Shown: positions 50,358 through 59,692, counted from the stretch's first letter. The stretch: 64,000 nt of DNA from Myxococcales bacterium (GCA_016794345.1 JAEUKE010000276.1:1-64000); one strand, 5' to 3'. The notes: generated by a model from the letters alone, not told the origin. Numbers and translations: made by a program.

Positions 50358-50436
50358 CGAGACCGCGCCATCCTACACGCCAGGCTCGAGACCTACCCAT
50401 CGAGCACGACGACGGCGCTCGGTCTTCTCGCTCCCC

Positions 50437-50709
50437 TCACAGGTTCTCGACGGACTTGCGGAGCTCCGGGACGAAGTTGGCGCGGGGCCTGATGAGGAGC
50501 ATGCGGGGCGGGCGCCAGGTGCCACGAATGACAGCTGCGTTAGCATCGATGCCGTCGGCGTTGAGCAGGTTGTCGAGGAACTCCACGCTGTAGCTGCCGT
50601 CTTCTCCTGCTCCCTGGGTCTTGTAGTCCACGCCTTCCTGAGCGAACGCACTGGAGGCGAAGAGCAGAGCGGAGAGGCCGGATAACGCGAAGAGAGAGAG
50701 CTTCGTCAT
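50437..50709 (-). CDS. Small secreted protein (90 aa)
   Basis: MTKLSLFALSGLSALLFASSAFA-Q is a clean signal peptide (23 residues). The mature part is about 67 residues (EGVDYKTQGAGEDGSYSVEFLDNLLNADGIDANAAVIRGTWRPPR) with no Cys and no known motif. A near-palindrome at 50529 uses the uncommon codons GCA GCT ATT. It lies 40 bases downstream of the lipoprotein at 50750. Function unknown. Confidence 0.8.
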   Translation of the reverse strand: MTKLSLFALSGLSALLFASSAFAQEGVDYKTQGAGEDGSYSVEFLDNLLNADGIDANAAVIRGTWRPPRMLLIRPRANFVPELRKSVENL

Positions 50710-50749
50710 GGCCGTCCGACACGGCTGGAGCGCGTGGCTTGGGTGCCGC

Positions 50750-51766
50750 TCAGTCGAGCCGCATGAGGGCTTCCAGATCACGGGCCACCAGCGCGCGCAG
50801 CCCCTCGGTCAACCTGTCGGCGTCGAGCTCGACGCTGAGCGTGACGACGTTCTTCGCCCCCGCCGCCACCGGCGTGCCGATGGGGCTGTCGAGCCCGAGC
50901 ACGCGGCCCGTCCCTGTCGCGGCCATGTCTCCCCACGCGTCGCGCAGCGTGTCGGCCGCGGCCGACGCCCTGTCGCCGAACTCACCGGAGAGCGCGATCG
51001 CGAGGCCCACGTGCTCGCGCGCCGTGGGCCTCGCCGCCGCGCCGGCCGCGGTCGCGATCTCGAGGAGACCGCGCGCGGCGCCCTTCCACTCGTCCTCGAA
51101 CGGCCCGAGCGCGACCGCCACCGCGGGCGCGTCCCCGAAGCGCTCGACCAGAGGCCCGAGCGGATCGCCGTCGAGCGCGCGGCGAGCATCGAGCTTCTTC
51201 GTCGCGTAGAGCGACGCGATGCGAGCCGTCCCGCGGACCGGGTCGCCGCCCGTCTGGTAGACGGCAATGTCATTTCCAATGCGACAGAACGCGCGCGTCT
51301 GCGTCCCCAGCTTGCCCGAGACGCGCACCAGGTCCGGTCGCTCCTCCGCGCGGAGGACGTCGCTCGACAGGCGCTTCGAGAGCTTCCGTTCGAGGAGCAC
51401 GGGCTCCACGTTGTGACGGACGATGGCCGTGTCCGCCGAGAGCGGCGCGCCGTGACGGGTGAGCACGGCCTCAGGGATCTGCCGGAGGTCGAAGCCCACC
51501 TTGTCCCGGAAGCCGTCGAAGTTCGCCTCCGGGACGATGCGCCCGACGGCGGGGATGAGCCAGGGGATCTGCGCGATCACGCGCGGCCGCACGCGGAGCA
51601 ACCAGACGAGGCCGGCGCGCGGCGCGAGCGCGGCGAGATCGAGCGGCGGGAGCGGATCGAGCTTGGGCGTCTCGATCGGCTCCGGGGCGGAGGCGCAGGC
51701 GCCGGCCGCGGCGACGGCGGCCAGCGCGAGCAACGCGCGCCGGCTGCTCAGGTGATCTTCAGCCAC
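50750..51766 (-). CDS. Hypothetical lipoprotein
   Basis: About 338 residues from GTG 51766, overlapping the tyrS 3' end by 19 bases. The N-terminus SSRRALLALAAVAAAGA-C looks like a lipoprotein (or Tat-like, with RR) signal. The body is an alpha/beta domain without recognised motifs (LAPRAGLVWLLRVRPRVIAQIPWLIPAVGRIVP). Codon bias supports a real gene. Function unknown. Confidence 0.75.
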   Translation of the reverse strand: MAEDHLSSRRALLALAAVAAAGACASAPEPIETPKLDPLPPLDLAALAPRAGLVWLLRVRPRVIAQIPWLIPAVGRIVPEANFDGFRDKVGFDLRQIPEAVLTRHGAPLSADTAIVRHNVEPVLLERKLSKRLSSDVLRAEERPDLVRVSGKLGTQTRAFCRIGNDIAVYQTGGDPVRGTARIASLYATKKLDARRALDGDPLGPLVERFGDAPAVAVALGPFEDEWKGAARGLLEIATAAGAAARPTAREHVGLAIALSGEFGDRASAAADTLRDAWGDMAATGTGRVLGLDSPIGTPVAAGAKNVVTLSVELDADRLTEGLRALVARDLEALMRLD

Positions 51767-52980
51767 GCGAACTTGCGGTTCTTCGAGCCGACCCTGACGA
51801 GGTGGCGCTCGCCCGCGGCGAGCTTCAGGAAGGCGTCCGGCTCCCCGAGCTTCTTGCCGTCGAGAAGGACGGCCCCTTGTTTGATCGCTCGCGTCGCCTC
51901 GGAGTTGGACGCGGCGAGGCCTACCTGCGCGAGCGCCTTCGCGAGCCCCACGGTGCCTCCCTCCGACGGGACGGCGTGCTCGGGCGTGTCGTCGGGGGCG
52001 CCCCCCGCCGCGATCTCCTTGCGCCGCGCGAGCGCGTCGGCCGCGGCCTGGGCGTCGTGGAAGCGAGTGACCATCTCGACCGCAAACGCCTCCTTCACCG
52101 CGATGACGTTCGCGCGGCCGGCCTCGACGTCGGCCTTGAGCGCCTTGATTTCCTCGAGAGGCTTCGCCGAGAGAAGCTCCATGAAGCGCCAGATGACGAG
52201 GTCGTCCACGAGCATGAGCTTCTGCAACATGTCGAGCGGCGGCTCGTTGATGCCGACGTAGTTGTTGGCGCTCTTCGACATCTTCGCGCCGACGACCTTG
52301 CCCCCTTCGAAGCGTGCGTCGGTCCCTTCGAGGATGGGTGTGGTCATCACGATCTGCGCCTGCTTGCCGTAGCGCGGCATGAGGTCGCGACCGACGAGCA
52401 GGTTGAAGAGCTGATCGGTCCCCCCGAGCTCGACGTCGTTCTCGAGCGCGACCGAGTCGTACGCCTGCAGCAGCGGGTAGAGGAACTCGTGCACGTGGAT
52501 GGGGCGCTTGTCCTCGAACCGCTTCGAGAAGTCGTCGCGCTCGAGCATGCGCGCCACCGTGTATTTGGCGCAGAGCTCCACCATCTCCGATGGCTTGAGC
52601 GCGTCGAGCCACTCCGAGTTGTAGCGGACAACGGTCTTCTGGGAGTCGAGCACCTTGAAGGCCTGCGTCGTGTACGTCTCCGCGGCGGCTCGGACCTCCT
52701 CCCGCGTGAGGCGCGGGCGCGAGTCGCTCTTGCCGGTCGGGTCGCCGACCATGGCGGTGAAGTCCCCGACGAGGAAGACCACCTCGTGGCCCAGATCCTG
52801 GAACTGCCTCATCTTCTGCATGAGCACGGTGTGCCCGATGTGCAGGTCGGGCCTGGTGGGGTCGAACCCGGCCTTGATGCGGAGGCGTTTGCCCGAGGCG
52901 AGCCTTTGCTCGAGCTCCGCCTTCACGTGGAGGTCGACCACGCCGCGGCAGAGCTCGTCGAGGGGGGAACCGTTGCTCAT
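51748..52980 (-). CDS. tyrS: Tyrosyl-tRNA synthetase
   Basis: 410 residues from ATG 52980 (an ATG at 52995 is possible). Class I signatures HIGH (47-50) and KMSKS (233-237). The tyrosine-binding region has ELGGTDQLFNLLVGRDL. The C-terminal S4 RNA-binding domain is LAASNSEATRAIKQGAVLLDGKKL. It charges tRNA-Tyr. The length and KFAWLKIT ending resemble the shorter TyrZ-like type. No T-box leader was seen upstream. Confidence 0.96.
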   Translation of the reverse strand: MSNGSPLDELCRGVVDLHVKAELEQRLASGKRLRIKAGFDPTRPDLHIGHTVLMQKMRQFQDLGHEVVFLVGDFTAMVGDPTGKSDSRPRLTREEVRAAAETYTTQAFKVLDSQKTVVRYNSEWLDALKPSEMVELCAKYTVARMLERDDFSKRFEDKRPIHVHEFLYPLLQAYDSVALENDVELGGTDQLFNLLVGRDLMPRYGKQAQIVMTTPILEGTDARFEGGKVVGAKMSKSANNYVGINEPPLDMLQKLMLVDDLVIWRFMELLSAKPLEEIKALKADVEAGRANVIAVKEAFAVEMVTRFHDAQAAADALARRKEIAAGGAPDDTPEHAVPSEGGTVGLAKALAQVGLAASNSEATRAIKQGAVLLDGKKLGEPDAFLKLAAGERHLVRVGSKNRKFAWLKIT

Positions 52981-53041
52981 GACCCCGCGAACCATTGCGA
53001 TTTTTCAGCCACGAGGCAAGCGCCGTCGCAGCGACGGTCTC

Positions 53042-53353
53042 TCAGTCGTCGTCGCCGCCGGTGATGGCGTACTGCCGGCTGTTGTTCACGATCTCGCGAA
53101 GCTCTTTCCCGACCTTGAAGCGGGGCAGGAGCTTCTCGGGAACCGGAACGGGCTCCCCCGTGCGGGGATTGCGGCCGCTGTACGATTTGTAGGGCCGGAC
53201 GGTAAAGCTGCCGAACCCGCGGATCTCGATGCCTTCCGCGCGCTGCAGCGCTTCGGTCATGGCGTCGAAGATGCAGTTCACGACGAGCTCCGCCCTGGCC
53301 TTCGTCAGAGAGCCCCGTGCGGCGATCGCGTCGATCAGCTCGCTCTTCGTCAT
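53042..53353 (-). CDS. ihfB: IHF-beta-like HU-family DNA-binding protein
   Basis: 103 residues. MTKSELIDAIAARGSLTKARAELVVN, IEIRGFGSF (arm base) and the DNA-intercalating SGRNPRTGEPV are those of the IHF-beta branch. An acidic tail (GGDDD) is added. It bends DNA as a dimer, with the partner encoded elsewhere. ATG 53353 was chosen over GTG 53359 by family alignment. A hairpin lies in its leader. Confidence 0.9.
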   Translation of the reverse strand: MTKSELIDAIAARGSLTKARAELVVNCIFDAMTEALQRAEGIEIRGFGSFTVRPYKSYSGRNPRTGEPVPVPEKLLPRFKVGKELREIVNNSRQYAITGGDDD

Positions 53354-53370
53354 GTCCACACCCCGTCTCG

Positions 53371-53386
53371 GGCTCGCTGCCGAGCC
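53371..53386. promoter_or_regulatory. Hairpin GGCTCG-CTGC-CGAGCC in the ihfB leader
   Basis: A 6-bp stem with a 4-base loop 17 bases upstream of the ihfB start; on the minus strand TTTT precedes it. It could affect translation start. Speculative. Confidence 0.3.
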
Positions 53387-53411
53387 AAAAGGTTACGCTC
53401 GAGGGGACCAC

Positions 53412-53425
53412 GCCCGGCGCCGGGC
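53412..53425. terminator. Palindrome GCCCGGCGCCGGGC after the membrane-protein gene
   Basis: A perfect 14-base GC palindrome 2 bases past the stop of the GT-C-like gene on the minus strand. It may help end that transcript. There is no T-tract. Confidence 0.4.
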
Positions 53426-53427
53426 CG

Positions 53428-55419
53428 TCAACGGTTTTCTCCCGCGGGGCCAGGCTCGCCCGTGTGACTGCCGAGCCCCAACGAGACGATCGCACCGTTT
53501 GAATCCGACTCCACGACCAGAGTGAGGCGGCGCGCCCCGGGTGCCGCGACGAGATCGATCGCGGCGCTCGCGTCGATGCCCGCCTCCGCAGAGGCGACGA
53601 CATTCCCTTGCTCGTCGACGAGCGAGAGCCGAGCCTGACCGCCGGTCGAGAGCCGCACCGCCGCGTGGATCTCAGCCGCGAGCGCGGCCGACGGCAGCGC
53701 GAGCTCGAGGCGGACGCGTCCGCTCTCCCCGGGCGAAAACGCGAGGCTGCGACCGGATGGAAACGCCTGGCCGTCCGACTGACGAAGCGGGGGCCAGAAC
53801 GAGACGCCGTCGATGCGGTCGAAGGTCTTCGGCACGTACGGCTCCACGAGCACCCACCCCGACGAGACGTCGTACCGGTGGCGGACGGCGCGCGGCTTGC
53901 CACGCGCCTCCCAGAGGAAGGCGTCGTTTGCGTCGCCGCGGAAGCGCGCGACCTCCACCTGCCCCCGATCCGCGCGCCGCGCCGGATCGAACCCGAGCAA
54001 GAACCCGTGGTCCGTGTCGACGAAGACGAGCAGGCCCGCCCCGGATGGGTCGACCTGCGCTTCGTCGAACATCGGCCGACCTCCCTCGCGATCGCGCAGC
54101 TGCGCGTGGTGCCCGCTCGCGCGGACGGCGAAGCCGAGCAGCGCCAGCCCGACCAGCAGCGACGAGGCCTTCGGCACGGACAATCGCGCCGCGACGCGGG
54201 GCAATGAGAGCGCGACGAGCGCGTGCTCGACCGGCAGGACGTCCGCGAAGAAGCGGGCGCCTCCGCCGGGGTAGTTCCCGTCGAAGTAGAATGGCGCGTA
54301 CGCGACGACGAAGAACGGCAACGCGAGAGCCAAGCCGCGCAGCTTGGGGCTCCGCAGAGCAAACACGAGCGCGGGCAAGAGGACAAACACCGCGAGCGGC
54401 TCGGCGTTGAGCGCGTCGACGCCGTGCATCTTCAGGCGACGCGCCGTCGTGCCGAGCGCAGCGAGGAGGCCATACCCCTCCGAGAGGTTCGCGCGGACGA
54501 AGTCGCCGTGCTCGTGCAGGCAACCTACGCCGTCGCCGAACCCATAGCGGAAGCAGCCGGCGGGCCCGTCGCTGACCGCGTAATACAGCGACTGCGACGA
54601 CGAGAGCGGCGCGCCCGTCGCCGCCAGCTGGTGGAAGTAGAGCAGCGCGAGCGAAGGAGCGGCGCCGAGGGTCGCGAGCCCGAAGTCACGCGGGCTCGGA
54701 CGGCCACGGCAGATCACCGCGAGGACCGCGAGCGCGAGGCCGCTCACCGGCCTCGTCGCGAGGGCGAGGCCGAGGGCGAGGCCGAGGGCGAGCGCGAAGC
54801 CGCCGTGCTCACCCGCGCGCAGCCGGAGCGCGGACGAGAGCGCTGCGGCCGCACAGACCGCGAGGAGGCCGTGGCTCATCGTGTCGGCGGTGTGGTAGCG
54901 CATGGCGCCGCACACGACGGAGAGCGCGGCCGCCGCGAGGCCCAACCGATGTGGCTCCGCGATCCCTGCGACACGCGCAGCCGTGCAGGTCAGCTCGAAC
55001 GTCAGCCACGTGACGGCGGCGCCGAGGACGGGACCGACGATCATGGGGGCGCCGGCGAGGAATCCGAGCGCGAGCACCGCCGGGTAACCCGGAGGGAAAA
55101 TGACAGCTACGTTTTGACCCGTCCCGAGGGTGTCGCGCACCAGGAACCGGCCCATGGTGCTCGCGGGCGGCTCCGACACGGGCCAGGCCAGGTGCCCTTC
55201 GGCCATCGCCCGACCGGAGAGGAAATAAGCCGTCGCGTCGATGATCCGCGGCCCTCCGCGCAGGTAGACGAGCACCCAGACGCCCGACAGCGCGAAGGCG
55301 ACGACCGACAGCGCGAGCGCCGCCGATCTCGGGCGCCGCGCGGCGATCTCGAAGAGCCGCCCGCCGAAGAGCCCGGCTACCCCGAGGAGCGCGGCGAGGA
55401 CCGGCAACGTCTCGAGCAC
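53428..55419 (-). CDS. GT-C-like polytopic membrane protein
   Basis: 663 residues. About ten membrane helices in residues 1-430 (PVLAALLGVAGLFGG, LSVVAFALSGVWVLVYL, ALALGLALGLALATRP) with a large outer loop containing GGPRIIDATAYFLSGRAMAEGH, the Asp position typical of GT-C mannosyltransferases such as the PMT/ArnT fold. The C-terminal ~220 residues are a soluble beta-rich domain. It is probably a lipid-linked sugar transferase, but the catalytic call rests on fold-like features only. ATG 55419 is 3 bases after the Sel1 gene stop. Confidence 0.68.
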   Translation of the reverse strand: MLETLPVLAALLGVAGLFGGRLFEIAARRPRSAALALSVVAFALSGVWVLVYLRGGPRIIDATAYFLSGRAMAEGHLAWPVSEPPASTMGRFLVRDTLGTGQNVAVIFPPGYPAVLALGFLAGAPMIVGPVLGAAVTWLTFELTCTAARVAGIAEPHRLGLAAAALSVVCGAMRYHTADTMSHGLLAVCAAAALSSALRLRAGEHGGFALALGLALGLALATRPVSGLALAVLAVICRGRPSPRDFGLATLGAAPSLALLYFHQLAATGAPLSSSQSLYYAVSDGPAGCFRYGFGDGVGCLHEHGDFVRANLSEGYGLLAALGTTARRLKMHGVDALNAEPLAVFVLLPALVFALRSPKLRGLALALPFFVVAYAPFYFDGNYPGGGARFFADVLPVEHALVALSLPRVAARLSVPKASSLLVGLALLGFAVRASGHHAQLRDREGGRPMFDEAQVDPSGAGLLVFVDTDHGFLLGFDPARRADRGQVEVARFRGDANDAFLWEARGKPRAVRHRYDVSSGWVLVEPYVPKTFDRIDGVSFWPPLRQSDGQAFPSGRSLAFSPGESGRVRLELALPSAALAAEIHAAVRLSTGGQARLSLVDEQGNVVASAEAGIDASAAIDLVAAPGARRLTLVVESDSNGAIVSLGLGSHTGEPGPAGENR

Positions 55420-55422
55420 ACG

Positions 55423-56439
55423 CTACTCGTCGGCGCCGCTCTCGGCCGCGAGCGCGTCGAACTTCGCGACCTGCTCGTCGCTCATCACCGCGAAGAGCCG
55501 CTTGCGGAGCGCGTCGGGGTCGACGTCGATGCCGGACATGTCGGGCTGACAATCGAGCACCACGCGCAGGCCCTCCTCCGAGAGCTCCGGCAAGGTCGCG
55601 CCGAGGAACTCATAGAGCTCCTCTCCTTCGACGGCGTAGCCCTCGAGCGCCTCGCCCGCCGCCTCGAGCATCGCGCGGGCCCCGGCTTCGTTGCTCCACG
55701 CCAGGATGAGCTCGTGACCCTGCTCCTCGGCGGTGCCGGTCGCCCGCGCCCCCTCCGGGTCTTCCAGGAAATACACGGTCTCGTGCTCGACGAGCGCACG
55801 GACGAAGGGCTCCACGCCGTGATCGTGGGGCTCGTGATCGTGGGGCTCCGAGGTCTGGAGGTGCTCGATCCACCCATCGACCTCGGCGGTGTCTTTCTTC
55901 TGATCCTCGAGCGCCGATCGCAGGCGCTCGAGCGTGCTGATCCACAGCCCGGTCTCCGGACCGCTCTCGGGGTGGCTCTCCATCGCCTTCGAGAGCCAAG
56001 CCTTCGCGTCGTCGACCTCGGCGGGGTCTCCTCCGTCGAGCTTGTCCGCCGCGAGCATGACCTGGGCCTTGGGCAAGCCCCGCTCCGCGGCGAGGAGCGC
56101 GTACGTTCGCCCCTTCTCGCCGTCCTCCGGCACGCGGTCACCGAACAGGTAGAGCAGCGCCAGCGAAAAGGCCGCGTGCTCGTCGCCCTCGTCGGACGCG
56201 CGCGACAACCAGCGGAGCGCTTCGTCCACGTCGGCCTCGACACCGTCACCATCCAGGAGCGACGTGCCGAGCGCGAACATCGCACCCAGGTGGCCTTGCT
56301 CCGCCGCCTTCCGGCACCAGTCGTCCCAGCGCTCCCCGGGCGAGGCCACCGCCCCCGAGGTCTCGAGGAGCTGGGCGAGCTGGTATTGGCTTTCGGCGTC
56401 GCCCGCGCGCGCGGACTTCTCGAGGTGCTCACGATCCAT
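55423..56439 (-). CDS. Sel1-repeat protein with SseB-like domain
   Basis: 338 residues. Sel1/TPR-like repeats (SARAGDAESQYQLAQLLE, AAEQGHLGAMFALGTSLLDGDGVEADVDEALRWL) occupy about 5-170. A DNA-encoded 15-bp duplication (55819-55848) gives the linker EPHDHEPHDH. The C-terminal part (about 225-335) starts EPFVRALVEHETVYFLEDPEG and resembles SseB-type domains. Very acidic, no signal peptide. Sel1 proteins scaffold partners; the GT-C-like gene 3 bases downstream is a candidate. Confidence 0.78.
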   Translation of the reverse strand: MDREHLEKSARAGDAESQYQLAQLLETSGAVASPGERWDDWCRKAAEQGHLGAMFALGTSLLDGDGVEADVDEALRWLSRASDEGDEHAAFSLALLYLFGDRVPEDGEKGRTYALLAAERGLPKAQVMLAADKLDGGDPAEVDDAKAWLSKAMESHPESGPETGLWISTLERLRSALEDQKKDTAEVDGWIEHLQTSEPHDHEPHDHGVEPFVRALVEHETVYFLEDPEGARATGTAEEQGHELILAWSNEAGARAMLEAAGEALEGYAVEGEELYEFLGATLPELSEEGLRVVLDCQPDMSGIDVDPDALRKRLFAVMSDEQVAKFDALAAESGADE

Positions 56440-56536
56440 GGTGCGGGAGCTTCTAGCCGCAGGCCAGGCTCGTGGCTACGGTGGAGCCGAGGTCGAGCTC
56501 GCGACGGGCTCGAATCCGCGGATTGCCCCCCGAGCC

Positions 56537-57547
56537 ATGCTGAAGCGCCTGTCCGTCCTCGACCTGTCGCCGGTCGCAGAAGGCTCCGACGCGCGCGCCG
56601 CGCTCGAGCGTACGATCGATCTCGCTGTGGCCGCCGAGCGCGCCGGCTATCACCGCTATTGGTTGGCCGAGCACCACAACGCCGCAGGCCTCGCCAGCTC
56701 GGCGCCCGAGATCCTGATCGGGCAGATCGCGCGAGCGACCACCTCGCTGCGCGTCGGATCGGGCGGCGTCATGTTGCCGAACCACAGCGCCCTCCGGGTC
56801 GCCGAGCTCTTCAAGGTGCTGTGCGCGCTGTTCCCGGGACGGATCGATCTCGGGCTCGGCCGCGCGCCCGGGACGGACCCGGCGACCGCCCAGAAGCTCC
56901 GCCGCGGCAAGGTGGTGACGCCGGCGGACATCGAGGCTTCGCTGGACGAGCTGATCGGGTTGCTCACGGCCGGCGACGAGCCGCGGCCCGCGTTCCCGCA
57001 GTCCACCATCGCGATCCCGACCGGCGTGCCGGCTCCCGCGGTGTGGATGCTCGGATCGAGCGATCAAGGGTCACGCATCGCTGCGGCGCGTGGGCTCGGG
57101 TTCGCGTTTGCGCACCACATGAACGCGGAGGACGCGGCGGAAGAGATCCGGCGATACACGCGCTCGTTCCGCCCCGGCCTCTACGCCGCGCCCCGCGGGA
57201 TGGTCTCGGTCAACGTCGTGTGTGCGCCCACGGCGGACGAGGCGAGGCGCCTCGCGAAGAGCCAGGAGCTCGCGATGCTCCGGTTCGCGCAGGGCCTCCG
57301 CGACCTCCCGTTTCCCAGCGTGGCGACGGCCGAGGCCTACGAATACACGGCCGAGGAGCTGTCGGTCCGCGAGCTCTACGACGCGAACCGGATCATGGGC
57401 GCGCCGGACGACGTGCTCTCGACGCTCGAGAGCATCGCCGAGGGCTGCGGCGTGGAGGAGGTCATGATCATGACCCACATCCACGATCACGAGGCGCGCA
57501 AGCGATCTTACGAGCTCTTGTCGGCGGCGCTCCGCGGCGTGGGCTGA
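56537..57547 (+). CDS. LLM-class flavin-dependent oxidoreductase
   Basis: 336 residues of the luciferase-like monooxygenase superfamily: LSVLDLSPVAEG, YWLAEHHNAAGLASSAPEILIGQIA, VGSGGVMLPNHSALRVAE and GRIDLGLGRAPGTDP are hallmarks of the bacterial YvbT/YhbW-like group, which uses reduced FMN and oxygen. Substrate unknown. ATG 56537 is fixed by the family N-terminus (LSVLDLSP within a few residues). Its 3' end overlaps the convergent membrane protein gene by 40 bases. Confidence 0.93.
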   Translation: MLKRLSVLDLSPVAEGSDARAALERTIDLAVAAERAGYHRYWLAEHHNAAGLASSAPEILIGQIARATTSLRVGSGGVMLPNHSALRVAELFKVLCALFPGRIDLGLGRAPGTDPATAQKLRRGKVVTPADIEASLDELIGLLTAGDEPRPAFPQSTIAIPTGVPAPAVWMLGSSDQGSRIAAARGLGFAFAHHMNAEDAAEEIRRYTRSFRPGLYAAPRGMVSVNVVCAPTADEARRLAKSQELAMLRFAQGLRDLPFPSVATAEAYEYTAEELSVRELYDANRIMGAPDDVLSTLESIAEGCGVEEVMIMTHIHDHEARKRSYELLSAALRGVG

Positions 57548-58803
57548 CCACGGTCATCCGCCGCGGCCAGCGCCTCGTCGATCGCCGCGCCCTCGTCGCT
57601 GCCCTCCGCGATCGCCGAGAGCGCGACGCGCACGCGATCGTTCGTGGCTCGCTCCGCGGCGACCCGGACCTTGGCCGTCACCTCCGTCGGGGACGCCCCC
57701 GCCAGGGCGAGCGCCGCCGCGACCTTTTGCTCCGCGGTCGCTGCGTCGCTCTCGAGGACCTGGCCGAGATCCTCGACCGTCATCGCCAGGCCTCGATACC
57801 CGCCGGTGCCTTGTGTCAGGGCGCGCAAGCTCTCCCTCCAGGCCGCGATCGAGCGGCGATCCCTCGCGAGGAGCGCGAGCTTCGTCGCCGGCAGATCCGA
57901 GCGACGTCGCGCGTCGAGGGCGCGCCGGACGCGATGCACGATCGCGGCGGCGTTGTGGTCGACCTCCGTCCAGCCCTGCCCGATCTTCAGCGTCTCGCCC
58001 GTCACGAGGCGGATGGCGATGCCTCGTTCCGTCTGCTCGATCTCGTCGATCCGCTCGTAGCCGATCTCCTTCGAGCGCAGGCCGCGGCGGACGTGGAGGC
58101 CTTCGGCTCCGATGACGACCTCCGTCGGCTTCGCCAGGCGCATGACGAGCCAGGGCACGGCGATCCACGATGCCATCCACAGGAGCAACACGGGCGGCGG
58201 CAGCGGCGTCGGCAGATGCGCGACGCTGTCGATCGCCATCATGGTCCAGACCGTGCCCATGAACCAACCGAAGCTCGCGAGCACGCCGGCCAGCACGCGC
58301 CTGCCCTCGCTCGCGAGCGAGACCCGACACCGCCGCTGCGATGCGTCGAGCCCGAGCCGCTGCAGGAGCGCCTCCGCCTCCTCGAGGGAGGCCGCGCTCG
58401 TCCGGAGCACCCGATCGCCCGAGAGCGAGATCTCGATCGTCGCTCCATTCCGAGCCGGCTCGGCAAAGCCACTCTGGACGTCGCCGATCGGGATGCGCTG
58501 GTCCTTGCCCGACTCGCTTCGGATCACGAGCGCGCCGGGCTCGACCAGGAGCTGGGCGCGCCCGCCGAGCCCGAAGACCCGCAACCATCCGGCCACGAGC
58601 GCCAGCGCAGGCGCGGCGAGCAACGAGCCGTAGGGCGCGATGATCCCCCAGATCCGGCTCCAGACGCCCGCGTTGCGGAGCAGGAGCTCGATGAGGAGCG
58701 GAACGCAGAAGAGCGCGAGCGCGGACCACCCGAGCCGCGCTGCCAAACGACGGGGATACCGCCTCACCACGGGATCCGCGGGCACCTCGGGCGGCGTCAC
58801 CAC
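57508..58803 (-). CDS. Membrane protein with PH-like domains
   Basis: 431 residues. Two helix pairs (about 25-75 and 172-220) each precede a small beta domain that resembles bacterial PH domains: AQLLVEPGALVIRSESGKDQRIPIGDVQSGF and TEVVIGAEGLHVRRGLRSKEIGYERIDEIEQTERGIAI. The C-terminal ~130 residues are helical and soluble. It starts with tandem GTG codons (58803 or 58800). Function unknown. A 51-residue ORF lies 21 bases upstream. Confidence 0.8.
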   Translation of the reverse strand: MVTPPEVPADPVVRRYPRRLAARLGWSALALFCVPLLIELLLRNAGVWSRIWGIIAPYGSLLAAPALALVAGWLRVFGLGGRAQLLVEPGALVIRSESGKDQRIPIGDVQSGFAEPARNGATIEISLSGDRVLRTSAASLEEAEALLQRLGLDASQRRCRVSLASEGRRVLAGVLASFGWFMGTVWTMMAIDSVAHLPTPLPPPVLLLWMASWIAVPWLVMRLAKPTEVVIGAEGLHVRRGLRSKEIGYERIDEIEQTERGIAIRLVTGETLKIGQGWTEVDHNAAAIVHRVRRALDARRRSDLPATKLALLARDRRSIAAWRESLRALTQGTGGYRGLAMTVEDLGQVLESDAATAEQKVAAALALAGASPTEVTAKVRVAAERATNDRVRVALSAIAEGSDEGAAIDEALAAADDRGQPTPRSAADKSS

Positions 58804-58824
58804 GCGAGACTACACCAGGGAGCA

Positions 58825-58980
58825 TCATTTCTCGGTCGAAGCCTCGGCCTCTTCGACGGTGCGAGCGCAGCCCGGGGGCTGCGTCGTCGACAACAGGACC
58901 CTGCCCAGCACCAAGGAGGCGAGCGCCGCGGCTCCGCTCGCGCGGGCTGCACCCTTCGACCGACCCTCGAAGGTTTGCAT
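58825..58980 (-). CDS. Possible small membrane protein (51 aa)
   Basis: MQTFEGRSKGAARASGAAAL... continues with a hydrophobic stretch (ASLVLGRVLLS) and ends AEASTEK. Third codon positions are mostly G/C and the frame starts just after an in-frame stop. No Shine-Dalgarno is visible. If real, it is the first gene of the PH-domain protein transcript. It could also be chance. Confidence 0.35.
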   Translation of the reverse strand: MQTFEGRSKGAARASGAAALASLVLGRVLLSTTQPPGCARTVEEAEASTEK

Positions 58981-59070
58981 ACGACGGCGTCAGCGTCGAG
59001 GAGGGCATCCCGCCCCGCTATGCAATGACCCGTGTAAGCTCGCCCCACTCCCTTCGTTGTCCCCGCTCGC

Positions 59071-59691
59071 ATGCACAGGCGCTTCGCTTCGACTCCTCTC
59101 GGCCTCGTGGCGTTTGGCCTCGTCGCCTCTCTCGGCGGGTCAGCGCGCGCGGAGGAGGCGGTCGTCCCCGCGCCGAAGCCGCTCGTCGTGGCCGAGCCGC
59201 CCGCACCCGCCGCTCCGGCCACGCCGCGCGTTGCCGCCCCGCCTCCCCCGCCGCCTGCCGCACCACCCCCGCGACCGCAGCGCTGGTACGGCTGGCAGGC
59301 GTTCATCGTACACGGCGTCGCGGACACGTTTCTTACCGGTTCGATCGCGGTGGCCGGCGCGAGCGAAGACGCCGCGGTCGGGTTCCTCGTCGCGGGGCTA
59401 TGCGCGCGACCGCTCGGGAGCTTCGTCCTCGAGGCCGCACACGACGGCGAGTACCTCCTCGCGCCCGCCGGGAGCTTCCTCCTCCCCGCGGCGGGCGCGG
59501 CCGGCGGCATCGGCGTGGCCGAGGCGCTCGGGGTGGAGGACGACACGCCCGCGGTTCTGCGGCTCGCGTCCGCCGGCGCGATCGTGGGGGGCTCCGTGAT
59601 GGCGGCGCTCGAAGCGAGCTTCGCCTTCGAGGACGCCCCCGTGAAGGCGGCGATCGGCCCGACCTCGGTGACCCTGACAGGACGGTTTTGA
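59071..59691 (+). CDS. Exported hypothetical protein
   Basis: 206 residues. The signal peptide ends ARA-E (about 27), followed by a Pro/Ala-rich linker (30-70) that could span peptidoglycan. Residues ~75-206 hold hydrophobic Gly/Ala-rich segments (DTFLTGSIAVAGASEDAAVGFLVAGLC, GSFLLPAAGAAGGIGVAEAL), perhaps membrane-associated. No family recognised. A strong hairpin follows the stop. Confidence 0.72.
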   Translation: MHRRFASTPLGLVAFGLVASLGGSARAEEAVVPAPKPLVVAEPPAPAAPATPRVAAPPPPPPAAPPPRPQRWYGWQAFIVHGVADTFLTGSIAVAGASEDAAVGFLVAGLCARPLGSFVLEAAHDGEYLLAPAGSFLLPAAGAAGGIGVAEALGVEDDTPAVLRLASAGAIVGGSVMAALEASFAFEDAPVKAAIGPTSVTLTGRF

Positions 59692-59692
59692 T

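Noticed and set aside
56440..56536. A tRNA-like stretch containing GGGCTCGAATCCGC
   Set aside because: The T-arm resemblance is not accompanied by an acceptor stem, D-arm or anticodon loop in the right places.
54223..59028. A plus-strand open frame of about 1600 codons
   Set aside because: It lies antisense to three well-supported genes and composition is Arg/Ala/Glu/His-rich with no domain; high GC leaves antisense frames free of stops.
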